A stretch of 64,000 nucleotides of DNA from Phymatolithon calcareum. Taxonomy: Eukaryota > Rhodophyta > Florideophyceae > Hapalidiales. The translations under genes and the position numbers were made by a program. Under the pieces are notes generated by a model, which did not search any database, was not told the DNA's origin, and saw only the letters and a list, made by a program, of their open reading frames with translations. Positions 42,420-52,419 of the stretch are shown here, one piece after another. Within the stretch, counting starts at the first letter, position 1, and each line of letters opens with the position of its first letter. The stretch covers positions 124,001-188,000 of the forward strand of contig OZ345371.1 in the NCBI GenBank assembly GCA_977006965.1, in the 5' to 3' direction.

Positions 42420-43018
42420 GGCCTCAAGTGTCGCGACCGCTGCTTTTCCTTGCTTGTGCAAAAGCCGTGACCGCCGGTTTGTCTCTCTACTGTACGCCTC
42501 GTAACTGGAACCACGATACTTCTTGTGCCTCCCTTGAGTGATCTGTACAGCTAAATGAGAGAGTGTCTCATGCGCATGCGCCCGTTGTTTTTTTCGCTTC
42601 GGTAGTAGTATATAACAGAATTAGTGCCCTCTTCTGAGTAAAGGAAGGGGAGTACTTTGGATTTCGGTTCGATTGCTTTCATCCCGCACGCTCAAGTTCG
42701 CTTGCAAGTCCCTTCGAACCACGCAAAGGCCAAGGTCTTCCACCGTTTCTTGACAGCAACCGCGTCGTCGTGCAAGCCTGGACGGCGACAATCGTTTGCA
42801 AGATCCGTTTTCCCCTCTCAGTGCGCCTGCTCAAAGTCGACGGCCGAGCTAAAGTCGCCGACAGAGGGCGACGCCGACAACCACGCGCTTATTCAGTCTG
42901 TCTGTTTTCCCTTTTTGGGGTTTTTGTTTGATTCTTTCTTTCCTCCTTTCAGGTCTCTCCCGTTCGCTTTCTCTCCTGCTTTTCTCTGAACCTTGTGGCG
43001 TGGGATTCTTGCCGGCCT
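42420..43018 (+). mobile_element. LTR-like sequence, copy 2
   Basis: Shares with 20700-21720 the order AGTATATAA (about 42606), TTAGTGCCC, GAGTAAAGGAAGG, TTCGGTTCGATTGC, a pyrimidine-rich tract, and an end near TGTGGCGTGGGATTCTT. It lacks much of the central segment of copy 1. Probably a solo LTR; unproven. Confidence 0.45.
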
Positions 43019-43135
43019 GACAAAGAAAGACCTGGTCCGTGGCCGTATGGCCTTCGTAACTTGCTCCAAGCGTCTGCAGATGTGTTGATAATATTTAAAC
43101 AAAACTCCCACTTCTTCTTCTTCTTCTTCTTCTTC
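43019..43135 (+). mobile_element. Retroposon tail next to LTR-like copy 2
   Basis: GTCCGTGGCCGTATGGCC, CTCCAAGCGTCTGCAGATG and ATATTTAAACAAAA, followed by a (CTT) microsatellite at about 43110-43135. Same 3' sequence as at 29488-29701. Confidence 0.55.
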
Positions 43136-43464
43136 CGCGAAAGAACACACCACTCGAGTGATTTTGTTGCACTCTTTAACTACAAGCTAGATAGTATCTG
43201 CGGAAACCTTGCACATATCTCCGGAAGCCTGTGGGGCTTTCAAATAAACTTGAATTATATATAACAAACTTTTAACTACAATCTTCGTGCCTTCTCGGCA
43301 AACGACCACAAGGCGAAATATTCTATGCCTACGCGCGGCAGAGACAGCAATTGATCCGCGAATCTCATTCTCCTTTCTGTATCGTACACACTATATACTG
43401 CACATACACAGGTGCGCGGAGGAAACACTGTTACTATATATTTTCAAGTACAAAGCGCGCGCGT
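43136..43464. other. Unassigned with F1-like tail
   Basis: CTTGCACATATCTCCGGAAG, then TGTGGGGCTTTCAAATAAAC at about 43208-43255, is an F1-like tail in plus orientation. Nothing else. Confidence 0.35.
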
Positions 43465-43667
43465 CCTTTTCCAAGAAAAGGAGATCAGAGGTGGGGTTTT
43501 GTAGTCCACTGAATCGTGTTGCACCAAGAAGAAAAGAAACTCTCCCATAGACAGAATCCAGCCAAAATCTCTTGGCACTAGGAAAGTTGCCCCAAGCGTC
43601 AGCAGATGTGTTGGTAAGTTTTAAATAAAAATTTACCTTTCTCCTTCTCTCTCTCCTTTTCTAAGAA
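43465..43667 (+). mobile_element. F2 tail copy with 13-bp target duplication
   Basis: CCTTTTCCAAGAA (43465-43477) and CCTTTTCTAAGAA (43655-43667) flank a 177-bp copy of the F2 3' sequence, ending TTTTAAATAAAAATTTACC. It starts at AGGAGATCAGAGGTGGGG, well inside the family, so it is 5' truncated. Confidence 0.7.
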
Positions 43668-44534
43668 CATATGTTGCTAACGTGAAAATAAATATTCAAT
43701 TTCTTCTTTATGATCCTTCTTGCGCCGTAAGCATTTCCAATCCGAATCACGTAGACGAGCAAACCTAGAAATGAACCATTTCTCAACGACGCGGAGCATC
43801 TTTGAAGGCTTTTCCGTTAGAATAAAAATAGCATTTACGTGCGTCTCCCACTTCTTGTCTTCCCAATTTTTGTTGCATTCATGGCCTCGATCACCCGGTG
43901 TTACTTCCCATACACCTATTATGCCCGGGGTAATACTCAATTTCTCTATCTCGCGTCCTACGACCTGTACATTTGTGGTGGACATCGAGTGCATGTCCGT
44001 CGTGCAGTCGCGGGAGGAATATGCATCAATGATCCGTATAAGTAAAATAATCTTAAGATTTCAAGAAAGTTGAGATTATCTGCTTTCAGTAGCCCCAGCC
44101 TCGCCGATCCAGTACTGCACACGGTCTCAGTAGGTCCCTCGCTTTTCTGGAAACATATTCGTCTCATTGGGTCTCTTACGTTGAGCTTCGTTTTTCCGAA
44201 AAGTTCGTCACCAAAACAGGGACATCGCCACACGCCCCCACGTCGCCTTGACGTTTGGAGGTCGATAGTTTTCGCACCCAAATCGTGAGACGGGACATTG
44301 CAATGCATGTAAGCGCCATTTTTGCGAGACTAAGCGCTTTGTAGCATAGTTAGAAACCAGAAGGAGATGCGACTGTGTGTCCTATTCCTCTTGATGTCCT
44401 CTGTTTGTGTATCAATGGTATGTTCTGGGAGTCTGCCAGGACGTGCTGTTTTTTCTCCACTTACGTAGGGAATCGTGAACTGTTCGAAGAGCTATCATAA
44501 GATTCGCATCCTGTAGTATACCAGTCGAAGCAGA
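43668..44534. other. No gene recognised
   Basis: Open frames at 43720-44073 (+) and 43958-44308 (-) overlap on opposite strands and show no domains. Confidence 0.25.
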
Positions 44535-44745
44535 AGATTGGGCGTTTATATTTAAAAGTTACCAACGCATTTGCAACTTTAAGAAGGCCATAGGGCCCCG
44601 GACAGGGTCTTTCTTGGTTGAACGTTTGCATGGTCGGGTGAGACACGATCTCGCGGAGTACCACAGCCTACTCCTGGCCCATAATTGGGCCTCGAGGGGA
44701 AAACATTCCACTATACTGTGCCTCGCATAGCCGTCGGGAAGTGGA
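44535..44745 (-). mobile_element. Retroposon tail, minus orientation
   Basis: Complement of the family tail: TTTAAAAGTTACCAACGCA, then GGCCATAGGGCCCCGGACAG and GGGCCTCGAGGGGAAAAC. Same order as 29488-29701 read backwards. Confidence 0.55.
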
Positions 44746-45029
44746 TAGGAGGATTACATGTGCCGGCTGCAGCCTTGGCCGCTAGAAACATGACAAGGAC
44801 TTCGTCAAGTGCTCTTCTTGTGTAGGCACTTATACCAGTCTAGGGGTCCGGAGCGTGGAGGTCCTTAAATGAGCGTTAAAATACGCGGAAAACAGCATTG
44901 AGTCGAAGAAGCGCCGACTAGACGAAACTGTTGGAGGCTGGAAGGAGGAAGAAGAAGGACGGATAATAAAATCCAAATAGACAAGCCGAACAAGCTACCA
45001 GGAGTGCTACATATAAGGGGACGCATATT

Positions 45030-45220
45030 TTCAGTTTCACTAACTCTCGCGTCTGTGTCACTAATCTGGAAAAAGACATTTCAGTTTCACTATTTTGCAA
45101 AATGACACGTCAGTGTCACTAATCTGCAAAACAGTGCCTTGGTGTCACTATTTTCCAAAAATGGCATCTCATTGTCACTAATCTTCCAAATGAATCGACC
45201 ATGTCACTAAAAATTACAGA
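45030..45220 (+). repeat. Degenerate repeats, about 32-34 bp, with GTCACTA core
   Basis: Five to six units alternating TTTCACTAT/TGTCACTAATCT and GCAAAA/CCAAAA. The arrangement resembles subterminal repeats of a DNA transposon, but no partner end was found. Confidence 0.6.
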
Positions 45221-45438
45221 AGAAGCTAGAAATGTACAATTTTCGGGAAATAATTATTGCAAAGACTTTTCATCTTGTAAAAATTTCGCAAGGAGTAATA
45301 CTCGTTGCCAAGTCCACGTTTCGCAAGCTCCAGGTGCTGTGCACAGGTTTTTCAGAATCTATACAAGTGGCTCCGTTTCGACGCTTCGCGCCGATGACGT
45401 CTGCTTGTTTCGAGATATTATTTTAATTAATAAGAGTT

Positions 45439-46440
45439 TTATACATACTGCTGAGATATAAGCCCATTCGCTGGTTTCTTGTCCGCATGAATGACTATGC
45501 GGTACTGAGCGGTCGGTGCGTCTTCGCTGATCCAGTCACGGAGGTTTATAAAGCTTTGAACGTACGGGTTGTGCTGCTGCAACATAGTCGCAAGTCTTTT
45601 CATGAGAGATGGATTGACTCTGGCAACATTCCGAGAGCGAAGCTCAGACTGCACGTCGAAGTCTGTATCGTAAAAGTATACGGAAAGAATTGCAGGATCT
45701 CTGCCAGGGGCAGACTGTAGACCACCAAGAAAATGGTGTATGCGGCCTTGCAGGGTCATCGTCGTGTTGAGTCCAGACTGCCCTTCACCACTGGATACCC
45801 AATTAGCGTACGCGGAGACCATGTATAGAGCAATGTTGTAGCGCACAATGTTCCTACGAAACGTTTTCGCTTCAGTGTTGTTCTCAGTCAACAGCTTTTT
45901 CAATGGCTCTGGAGAATCTTCCAGTGACGAAATATTCTCCGTGGTGATACGGCCTCCCTAACAACAATTAGAGAACACCGGATTAGACATTGAGCTGCCG
46001 ACTTTTCTCTCTGCCATAAAATGGAGTGCGAGACAATTCTTGCACTCGACATTCATCTCTCCGAAGTCCACGGGACCCAATGTTTCTTGAACGACGTTTC
46101 TTGCAAGCTGAGTTGCTTCTAGATCTGCTCGTCGGCGAGCTCGAACTTCTTCAACAGTCTCATGAGAACGTGGTACTTGCATAGCCTCCCTATTAGATTC
46201 CTGCTGAGCTCGAGCATCTTCACCAGTCTCTTGAGCACGTGACAATTGCATAGCCTCCCTAGTGGATTACTGCTGAGCTCGAGCTTGTTCAGCACTCTTT
46301 CGAGCACGTGACACTCGCATTGGCTTGGCAGCTGCAGCAAGGCGTAACCTTCTCCGCTTTTCGAGTTCTTACGCGTTCTCGATTTCTTCTCCTTCGCTCC
46401 TCGTTCCGAGAGCGCTGCTGAGCATCCCAAGCTTCTCTCA
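45439..46440 (-). pseudogene. Helitron N-terminal region fragment
   Basis: The minus strand encodes a charged, repetitive leader (about 24-residue units, SNREAMQVPRSHETVEE), then the Helitron-like N-terminal region: LGPVDFGEMNVECKNCLALH, FSNCC, TTMTLQGRIHHFLGGLQSAP, FYDTDFDVQSELRSRN, HNPYVQSFINL and YRIVIHADKKPA. Frame 45439-46270 is continuous except for a TAG at 45958-45960 and a TAA at 46267-46269; a further shift lies near 46370. The HUH replicase and helicase parts are missing. This is a truncated, decayed rolling-circle transposon. Confidence 0.75.
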
Positions 46441-46859
46441 AGCTGTCGTCCAGAACACTTGACAACCTTGTTCTTCTTCTTCAGATATCTGTTCGGAATC
46501 CCTTCCGGTTCCGACCGATAGCCGAATCTCCTACAGACTTCACCCTATAAGATATCTGCTTCGCCACACGCATGTCAATGGCTTTCGTTGAGGGTCCCTT
46601 AGGCGACCAGCAGAATTATAAAATTCTGTATCGGCCAGACTTCTTCCCAAATATCAACCAACCGCCTCGCTGCAGCGGATCTTCTTCAGTAAAAAACCCC
46701 TTTCCCCTGCTGTTCACCGTGTAGTCAAACACCGTTCGAGCTGTACGACGTGCAAGCGCAGGATAGCTTAGCAGGCGAACATGGCCTGTTTTTTCAACCT
46801 TTGGGAATTTGAGAGGTGTTCACGTGGATTTAAAAAGGTAGAGATCTGAGGCACCTACA
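46441..46859. other. No gene recognised
   Basis: Nothing supported; may be flanking sequence of the Helitron or RLE fragment. Confidence 0.25.
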
Positions 46860-47778
46860 ATCTGCAGTGCGCTTTCCCTCGGATCCGTCCCCAAAAATTG
46901 ATTTGTACTCCGCTTGGTACCTCTGAGGTTCCACTGTCTGCTTCTCACGCGCGTCTTCCAACCATTAGCTACGGTTACCTCTCGTGCTAACCAACCGGCG
47001 CTGACCGCGGCCCTGATATCCTTTGCTGACACGCACCAGCCAAACAGAGCGTCCAAAGTAGCACCTGCAAGGTCCTCTTTTAGGCAAGCTCCCTCCGCAC
47101 GGGAGAGAGCCCTTAAGCGCACTCTCGCAGAAGCGGGACAGCGAATCTGGCTCCGACAGATCCCCACGTGTCGGCTCGCGCATCCCACTCTTCGAGCCTG
47201 GCTCTGTTTGCTCTCGCCGTGGCTGCTCGCATAAGCTGGACGAGTTTGGGGACCACCTGCACTGTGAGCGCGGTCTCCAGCGCATTTGGCGACACGACTC
47301 CCAGGTCCGCCTCGTTGCGTCTGACCTCCGCCATGCCGCTCGTCAGTCTACGGTTGGGCCTCGCACGGACGTCGGTCACAGAGTGCGCCCGGATATCCAC
47401 TCTCTGGGTACCCAAAGTGGCACCGAATGGCTCGATGCAACCATCTGCCACCCTCTGTCCAGTTCCTCGCGGATCAACAGTTGTATCAACAACCCGCACG
47501 GGTCGCTGACGATCGCGAGGAACCAGAAAGAAGCGCACTATGCGAATTTCCTCCGGGACATGGGGACCCGGCACAGACTCGTACCGATTGCGCTGACGAC
47601 TTTGGAAGGCTGGGAACCCACGGAGCATCGTTACATGCAGCAGGTTGCAGATGCGGCAGCATCCCGGAAGATGGTGTCCCGCAGCTTCGCCCGTGCAGCC
47701 ATCTTCCAGCGCCAGGTAGCGCGCCTGGTGCAAAACAACGTCAAGTGCCTCATGGACGGATTTGACTATACTATTTAA
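46860..47778 (+). pseudogene. Second RLE-type retrotransposon, C-terminal fragment
   Basis: The best-preserved part (47383-47778) reads RPDIHSLGTQ, then EWLDATICHPLS, followed by NQKEAHYANFLRD and LVPIALTTLEGW. This gives RPD and DAT of a restriction-like endonuclease and the usual downstream region of RLE-bearing reverse transcriptases. Upstream coding-like sequence (46914-47509) lies in other frames, so several shifts have occurred. The RT domain itself is not present. It is a different subfamily from the element at 38.7 kb. Confidence 0.65.
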
Positions 47779-48129
47779 ATTGAACCGCCCTTGGAATCAT
47801 TTTAAATAGTATTTGTCATAATACTCGGGCAAGGGGGTCCAGTGGGCTTGATTTCAAAGCGAGATGGCCACAGAAGCTCGCCTATAATAACTTCCGGAAG
47901 TGCAAAAAGGAATTTTTAACTCATGGCAAATTAGAAACGATTAGGGGGTAACTGAAATTATTTCGGATCGTATCAATAGTTATGGTAAAAACTCACCTCA
48001 GCGCGTATCCACCTTGTTGAACCTTATCATGTAAAAATGTAACCAATGAGAATCAAAAGAGACACCGACAGCCACACAGACAGACAGCGATTTTAGTAGT
48101 AGTGGAAAACAACCGAGTGCATGCTAGGG
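47779..48129. other. No gene recognised
   Basis: Nothing supported. Confidence 0.2.
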
Positions 48130-48240
48130 GCTCAGAAAGAATACCAGACATAAGATTCGAGCCACCCTAGTGAAGGTAGCACCGTATATTCGTATGACTG
48201 TGGGGCTTTAAAAAATTGCAATAAAAAAGTAATTTTTTAA
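48130..48240 (+). mobile_element. Retroposon F1 tail, plus orientation
   Basis: Tail sequence ATGCTAGGGGCTCAGA, CCGTATATTCGTATGACTG and TGTGGGGCTTTAAAAAA, with an A-rich end. Just downstream (48245-48300) a degenerate F1 peptide (EKALDQVLFF) follows in the same orientation. Confidence 0.5.
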
Positions 48241-48544
48241 GGTGACTGAGAAAGCACTCGATCAAGTACTGTTCTTCACAATCGTATTCTACGACAACCT
48301 CGAATAGGGCACTAGCCAGCAAGATAAGGTTCTGAACCAGCTATGAAACCGGAGAAGCGAACTCTAAGCTTTTCCCTCCAACCTTCTAGGAGGAGGGTTT
48401 TTGCATCTAGAGCAGTGACTATAAACTGAAATAGGCCTGCGCGCATCCGAACATAGTAAAGGGGCTACAAGAGAAGTAGCAATCGAAGCGCATCTCCCTT
48501 ACAGTCTCATGAGTGTTGCTGAGGGCGTTTAGTAAATTCCAAAA

Positions 48545-49085
48545 TTTTAAAAAAAGTAAATTTTTTATTTTTAAAGCCCCACAGTCGTACCAATATACGG
48601 GCAAGGCTTCCTCAGGTGCTACCCTCACTAGGGCGGCTCTATTCTTATGTCTGGTATTCTATCTGAGGTCCTAGCATTTACTCGGTTGTTTCTGATAACT
48701 CTTCGTAGCAGTTTTTGAGGTTTCGCATCTTCTTTCAGTACAGGTCTTCTTTCTTTTTCTTTTTATTGCAGGTTTCGGAGTTTCCTAGAACAATTCCCCA
48801 TCCTTACGGCTACAGTAGACTTTAACAGATGCGAGTGGTACTTGATGTCACAACAGCTCAAAGCCGCACAAAGTGCAGAGCTTCAGGGAGCTTAACATCT
48901 AAACGTCCACGCTGCAAATCCTCATTCGCCGTCCTTCGAAGGGATGACCCGGGTTGGAAACCATTTCAGGTCTTCTGAATTCTGCATACTCTCGATGATG
49001 CTTTTGCTAAAGAGCAAAATGTCATCTAGTTCCTTCTCAGTTGCCGCTCTACCTTCTTCCTTGAGTGCGATAGTAAAATGTAATA
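48545..49085 (-). mobile_element. Retroposon F1 copy, minus orientation
   Basis: The minus strand carries ATEKELDDILLFSKSIIESM at about 49000-49070, then 3' sequence ending in the F1 tail (GCCCGTATATTGGTACGAC, TGTGGGGCTTTAAAAATAAA). Its tail is the reverse complement of 48130-48240. Confidence 0.6.
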
Positions 49086-49195
49086 TCGAGGACATGCTAG
49101 GTGCTCAGATAGAATACTAGGTATAAAAGAAGAGCCGCCTTTTCAACTGAGGAAGTCTTGCTTCGGGGAAACTTGTTAAAAAAAGTAATGTTTTT
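49086..49195 (+). mobile_element. Retroposon F1 tail, plus orientation
   Basis: TGCTAGGTGCTCAGATAGAA, then GAGGAAGTCTTGC and an A-rich end near 49190; it directly abuts the MULE fragment. Confidence 0.45.
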
Positions 49196-49204
49196 CAAGC
49201 GCTA

Positions 49205-49780
49205 CTCTCTAAGCTTTAGCTCCTTGTTGCAAGTGGCATCTTTGTCATCGCAGGCGGTTAGGTCGATTATCATGGACTGAGAAGCTTTGTTGATTATTTT
49301 CGCTTCGCCTCAACAATGCTGTGGATGTTATGTGAGAAATGACCGGTGTTTCCGCACGAGAAGCTGTGACGGGCCCTCCTTTCGGACGGCAAGTAGGGCT
49401 GCTTGAGCTTGTGGCCCAGATTAGCCACAAGATCAAACGGCATCATCATCCTGTATTAGCTTGTCACCAGTAACTGCAACACGCGTGATACTGCCCTCGT
49501 GTTGCTTGGCTCACGATCTCAACAGCCATACGTCCGCGAACCAGTGCTTGTTCCACGGGTCGAACACGTCCTGATGCTGTACCAAGCGTCTAGAAGCGAA
49601 CAAAAGTGCAGCGAAAATGTGGCTACATGGCCGTTGGTGCCCTTCAAAGTGGCGACAAGAGCATGTAGAGCGGTAGTCGCTGATAACTGTCACATGGAAT
49701 GGTGTCACTTTTCTGAGAACAACACAGCTCAGCGTGCCACTTTCGATGACCTCCGGCTCCACAAGCAGCTTCTGTAATGG
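49205..49780 (-). pseudogene. Second MULE SWIM-domain fragment
   Basis: The minus strand reads GTLSCVVLRKVTPFHVTV, then STCSCRHFEGHQRPCSH and LFASRRLVQH, matching the fragment at 4325-4910 position by position; downstream the frame is broken. To the right, AGCGAACTTTGCCCAC and GTAGCGAATTTGCACG (about 49857-49900) resemble the terminal repeats of the MULE at 1563-5202, so this is the end of a diverged relative. Confidence 0.65.
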
Positions 49781-49900
49781 CGTTGCGGGTTTGTATCTAG
49801 GGTTAGCTAGTGTATATGATAAAAAGTAGTAGTTTTGGCAAGGGGTGCTGATTTAGCGAACTTTGCCCACTTTTTCGGTCCAAGTAGCGAATTTGCACGA

Positions 49901-51269
49901 TAATTTACCCTCAGAGCGACCACTTCGCTGACCTATTACCGCACCATTTCGTCCTCCATATCAGCTCCAGGCTAACGTATGAAACATTTCGACAAGGAGG
50001 CAACTGGATTTGGACGCGTCACTGTCGCTGAAGCGCGCACACTTGTCAATAGCATCAAAGCAAGAATTTGCCGACACGCGTGATGAACCTGGCACTTTCC
50101 GATGCTTGTTCGAGTACCTCGACCGCCTGGAGCTACATATCGTCGAGGTGGAGAAACATTTTCAATCTACTCCAGCGGCCATTCCTGCGCGCTGAATTCA
50201 AAGAATTGGAGTCCATGAATGGCATTTTCGCCCGCTTCGTGTCATTGGTGGAAAAAAGTGTCCAAAGGCACTTCCCTGAAGCAGCAGCAGTGCGAGAAAG
50301 GCTTCGGTCAATTCCAAGTCTCGTCGAAAGGTCCGCGCCACGGCAATATGAGACATTTTGAATGCTCTAGAACCGCAATGACAAGGATCCTCGTTGCAGG
50401 TTCTCAACGCTCATTTCACTAATGAAGCTTCAAGAGCTCCTTGATATCACTGCGGCCCAGCTAGACAATTTGCCACCCAGTGACAGCTTATATAATGCCT
50501 TGGGCGTCACAGCCCAAGGAAGATCGCTCTTCATCCTCACTGTCTGTGGTGAGTCACCAGCGCGCTGTGCCGTTTGCAAAACCAACGTTGGCACTACGAA
50601 TGCGCTTCAGGGCATTATATATGACGAATATCATTGCATTTACTTTCCTGGCGAGATTTAGTACATTGCGCTTGCATCAGGAGTCACGTCGCTCATGGCA
50701 ATGGGAGAGATCTCTGACTGGGGCATCGGCATCTTTCTCAGCCGTCGATAGATCGTTGTTGCCCTGGGAAGCTGTAGACTATGCAGTTACATGATTCGAG
50801 GGAAGATATGCCTTTTTCTTTTTGTGGATCTTGCCGCATACTTGTTATCTGCAAATTCGGGTATGGAACTTGCTTCTCTTTGTTCTGTTTGTGTTGACGC
50901 ATGTGGGTGCTGAGATCGGTGGAATATTGAAACTCAAATCGGACGTTGAGCGTTTGATCAGAAGTCGAAGTTGATTTCAAGGCGATGAAACTCTACTAGG
51001 GAAGAGTATCGGAGAACTGAGTTCGCTTCTGTGCTATGTATGCGGAGGCCTGTTCAATTAAGGAAGTGTCCCAGAGCTGTGATGCAGGCAAGTAGAACCC
51101 GATGACATCATTTTGCGAGGGAGCTGATTTCTCTTCGCGTGGACAATTCGATGCGAAGGAACAGATCGTGATGTTTTGGTGGCAGATGCAGCGATGGGTT
51201 ACAGATAGAGGCTATTGAAAGGGCTGTGTCTGAATCTACATCTGATCCTGCGACAATTCATGTCACAGG
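49901..51269. other. No gene recognised
   Basis: Open frames such as 50422-50661 (+, MKLQELLDITAAQLDNL) show no domain. Confidence 0.25.
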
Positions 51270-52419
51270 GGGATATATGTTGATTTATTTTAAAAGCTCC
51301 CAAAGCCTCAAACTGAGTAACAGGGCAGCTTCTCGCTGTTTTCGATACTCATCTCTCTACTCTCCTTCTAATATCTCCTTAATTCGAATTTCTCTCCCTG
51401 CGAGGGCCCGAGTAAGTCTTTTACATTCATATTCCGTTTCTTAGTCCATCTTCATAGACCGCAGTAGACGTTACAACACGATAAGCTCCACCACAGCACC
51501 AGTCCCAAAGCATTTCGCCAGAATGGATTTTCTCCACAAAGGAACTCTGTTGAAAATGACTCTCAGGCATCTCAACCTCGCAGTTCTGTCCCTTATATAT
51601 ATTGCACTCCTGGTGGGCAGGCTTGGAACCAATTTAATTGCTGGAATTGCTGAAGGAAAGAGCAATCGTGCAATTCAACTGTTTGTCGCTTCTTCTTTTC
51701 AATTTAAACTGCAATTGGCGATCCCTACTCCAATCGATACTGCAATTCCTACCCTCTACTGCAATTCTTTTACCAATTAGCGAAGCCCAACTCTTCTTCG
51801 TTTCCGTTCACCAGGCACTACTTGAGATGGTGGTAGGGGTTTGTGTAGCCCTTGTTGTGCTCAAAAACGAACTCCGGTTTTGACTGGGAGGTGCATGTCT
51901 CACCACCCGGGCACTGAAACACTTGAAAAGTCACATTTGTTCGAACAAGGGATCCTCGACGAATATTGACATCGCGAAGTTCTTCGCGGAGCTTCTTCAT
52001 GAGAAGTAGGACCACCTCTTTCTTCGACGGTTTGCGTGATGGAGGCGACATGGTGAATTTGGCCCTGGCGATATTAACTTAGCAGTCTCTTTGGCTTTTA
52101 TAGGAGTACCATCGTACTTCTATGCAGCAGCCACATTTATCTGATGCAACGTGCTAACATAGACGTATGTTGAAAGTACGAAAGGGGTACGTATTCAAAT
52201 GCATCGAATGCGTAAGAAAACGTGGCTTTTTTCTGATTCAGCATATAAATAGAGAAAAACGTAGCCCAATTCGTATCGCAATTGAATCTTCGTGAAAAAT
52301 ACACATTGCAATTAGATGCTCAACGTACCTCGCAAATTGCAATCACGAGTCTATTGTACAATTAACTCGAATTGCAATTAATTGCAATTAATTGGAATTG
52401 CAATCAAATTGGTTCCAAG

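Noticed and set aside
48130-48665. An inverted-repeat element with about 110-bp arms
   Set aside because: Same explanation: two F1 tails facing each other, each attached to its own F1 coding remnant.
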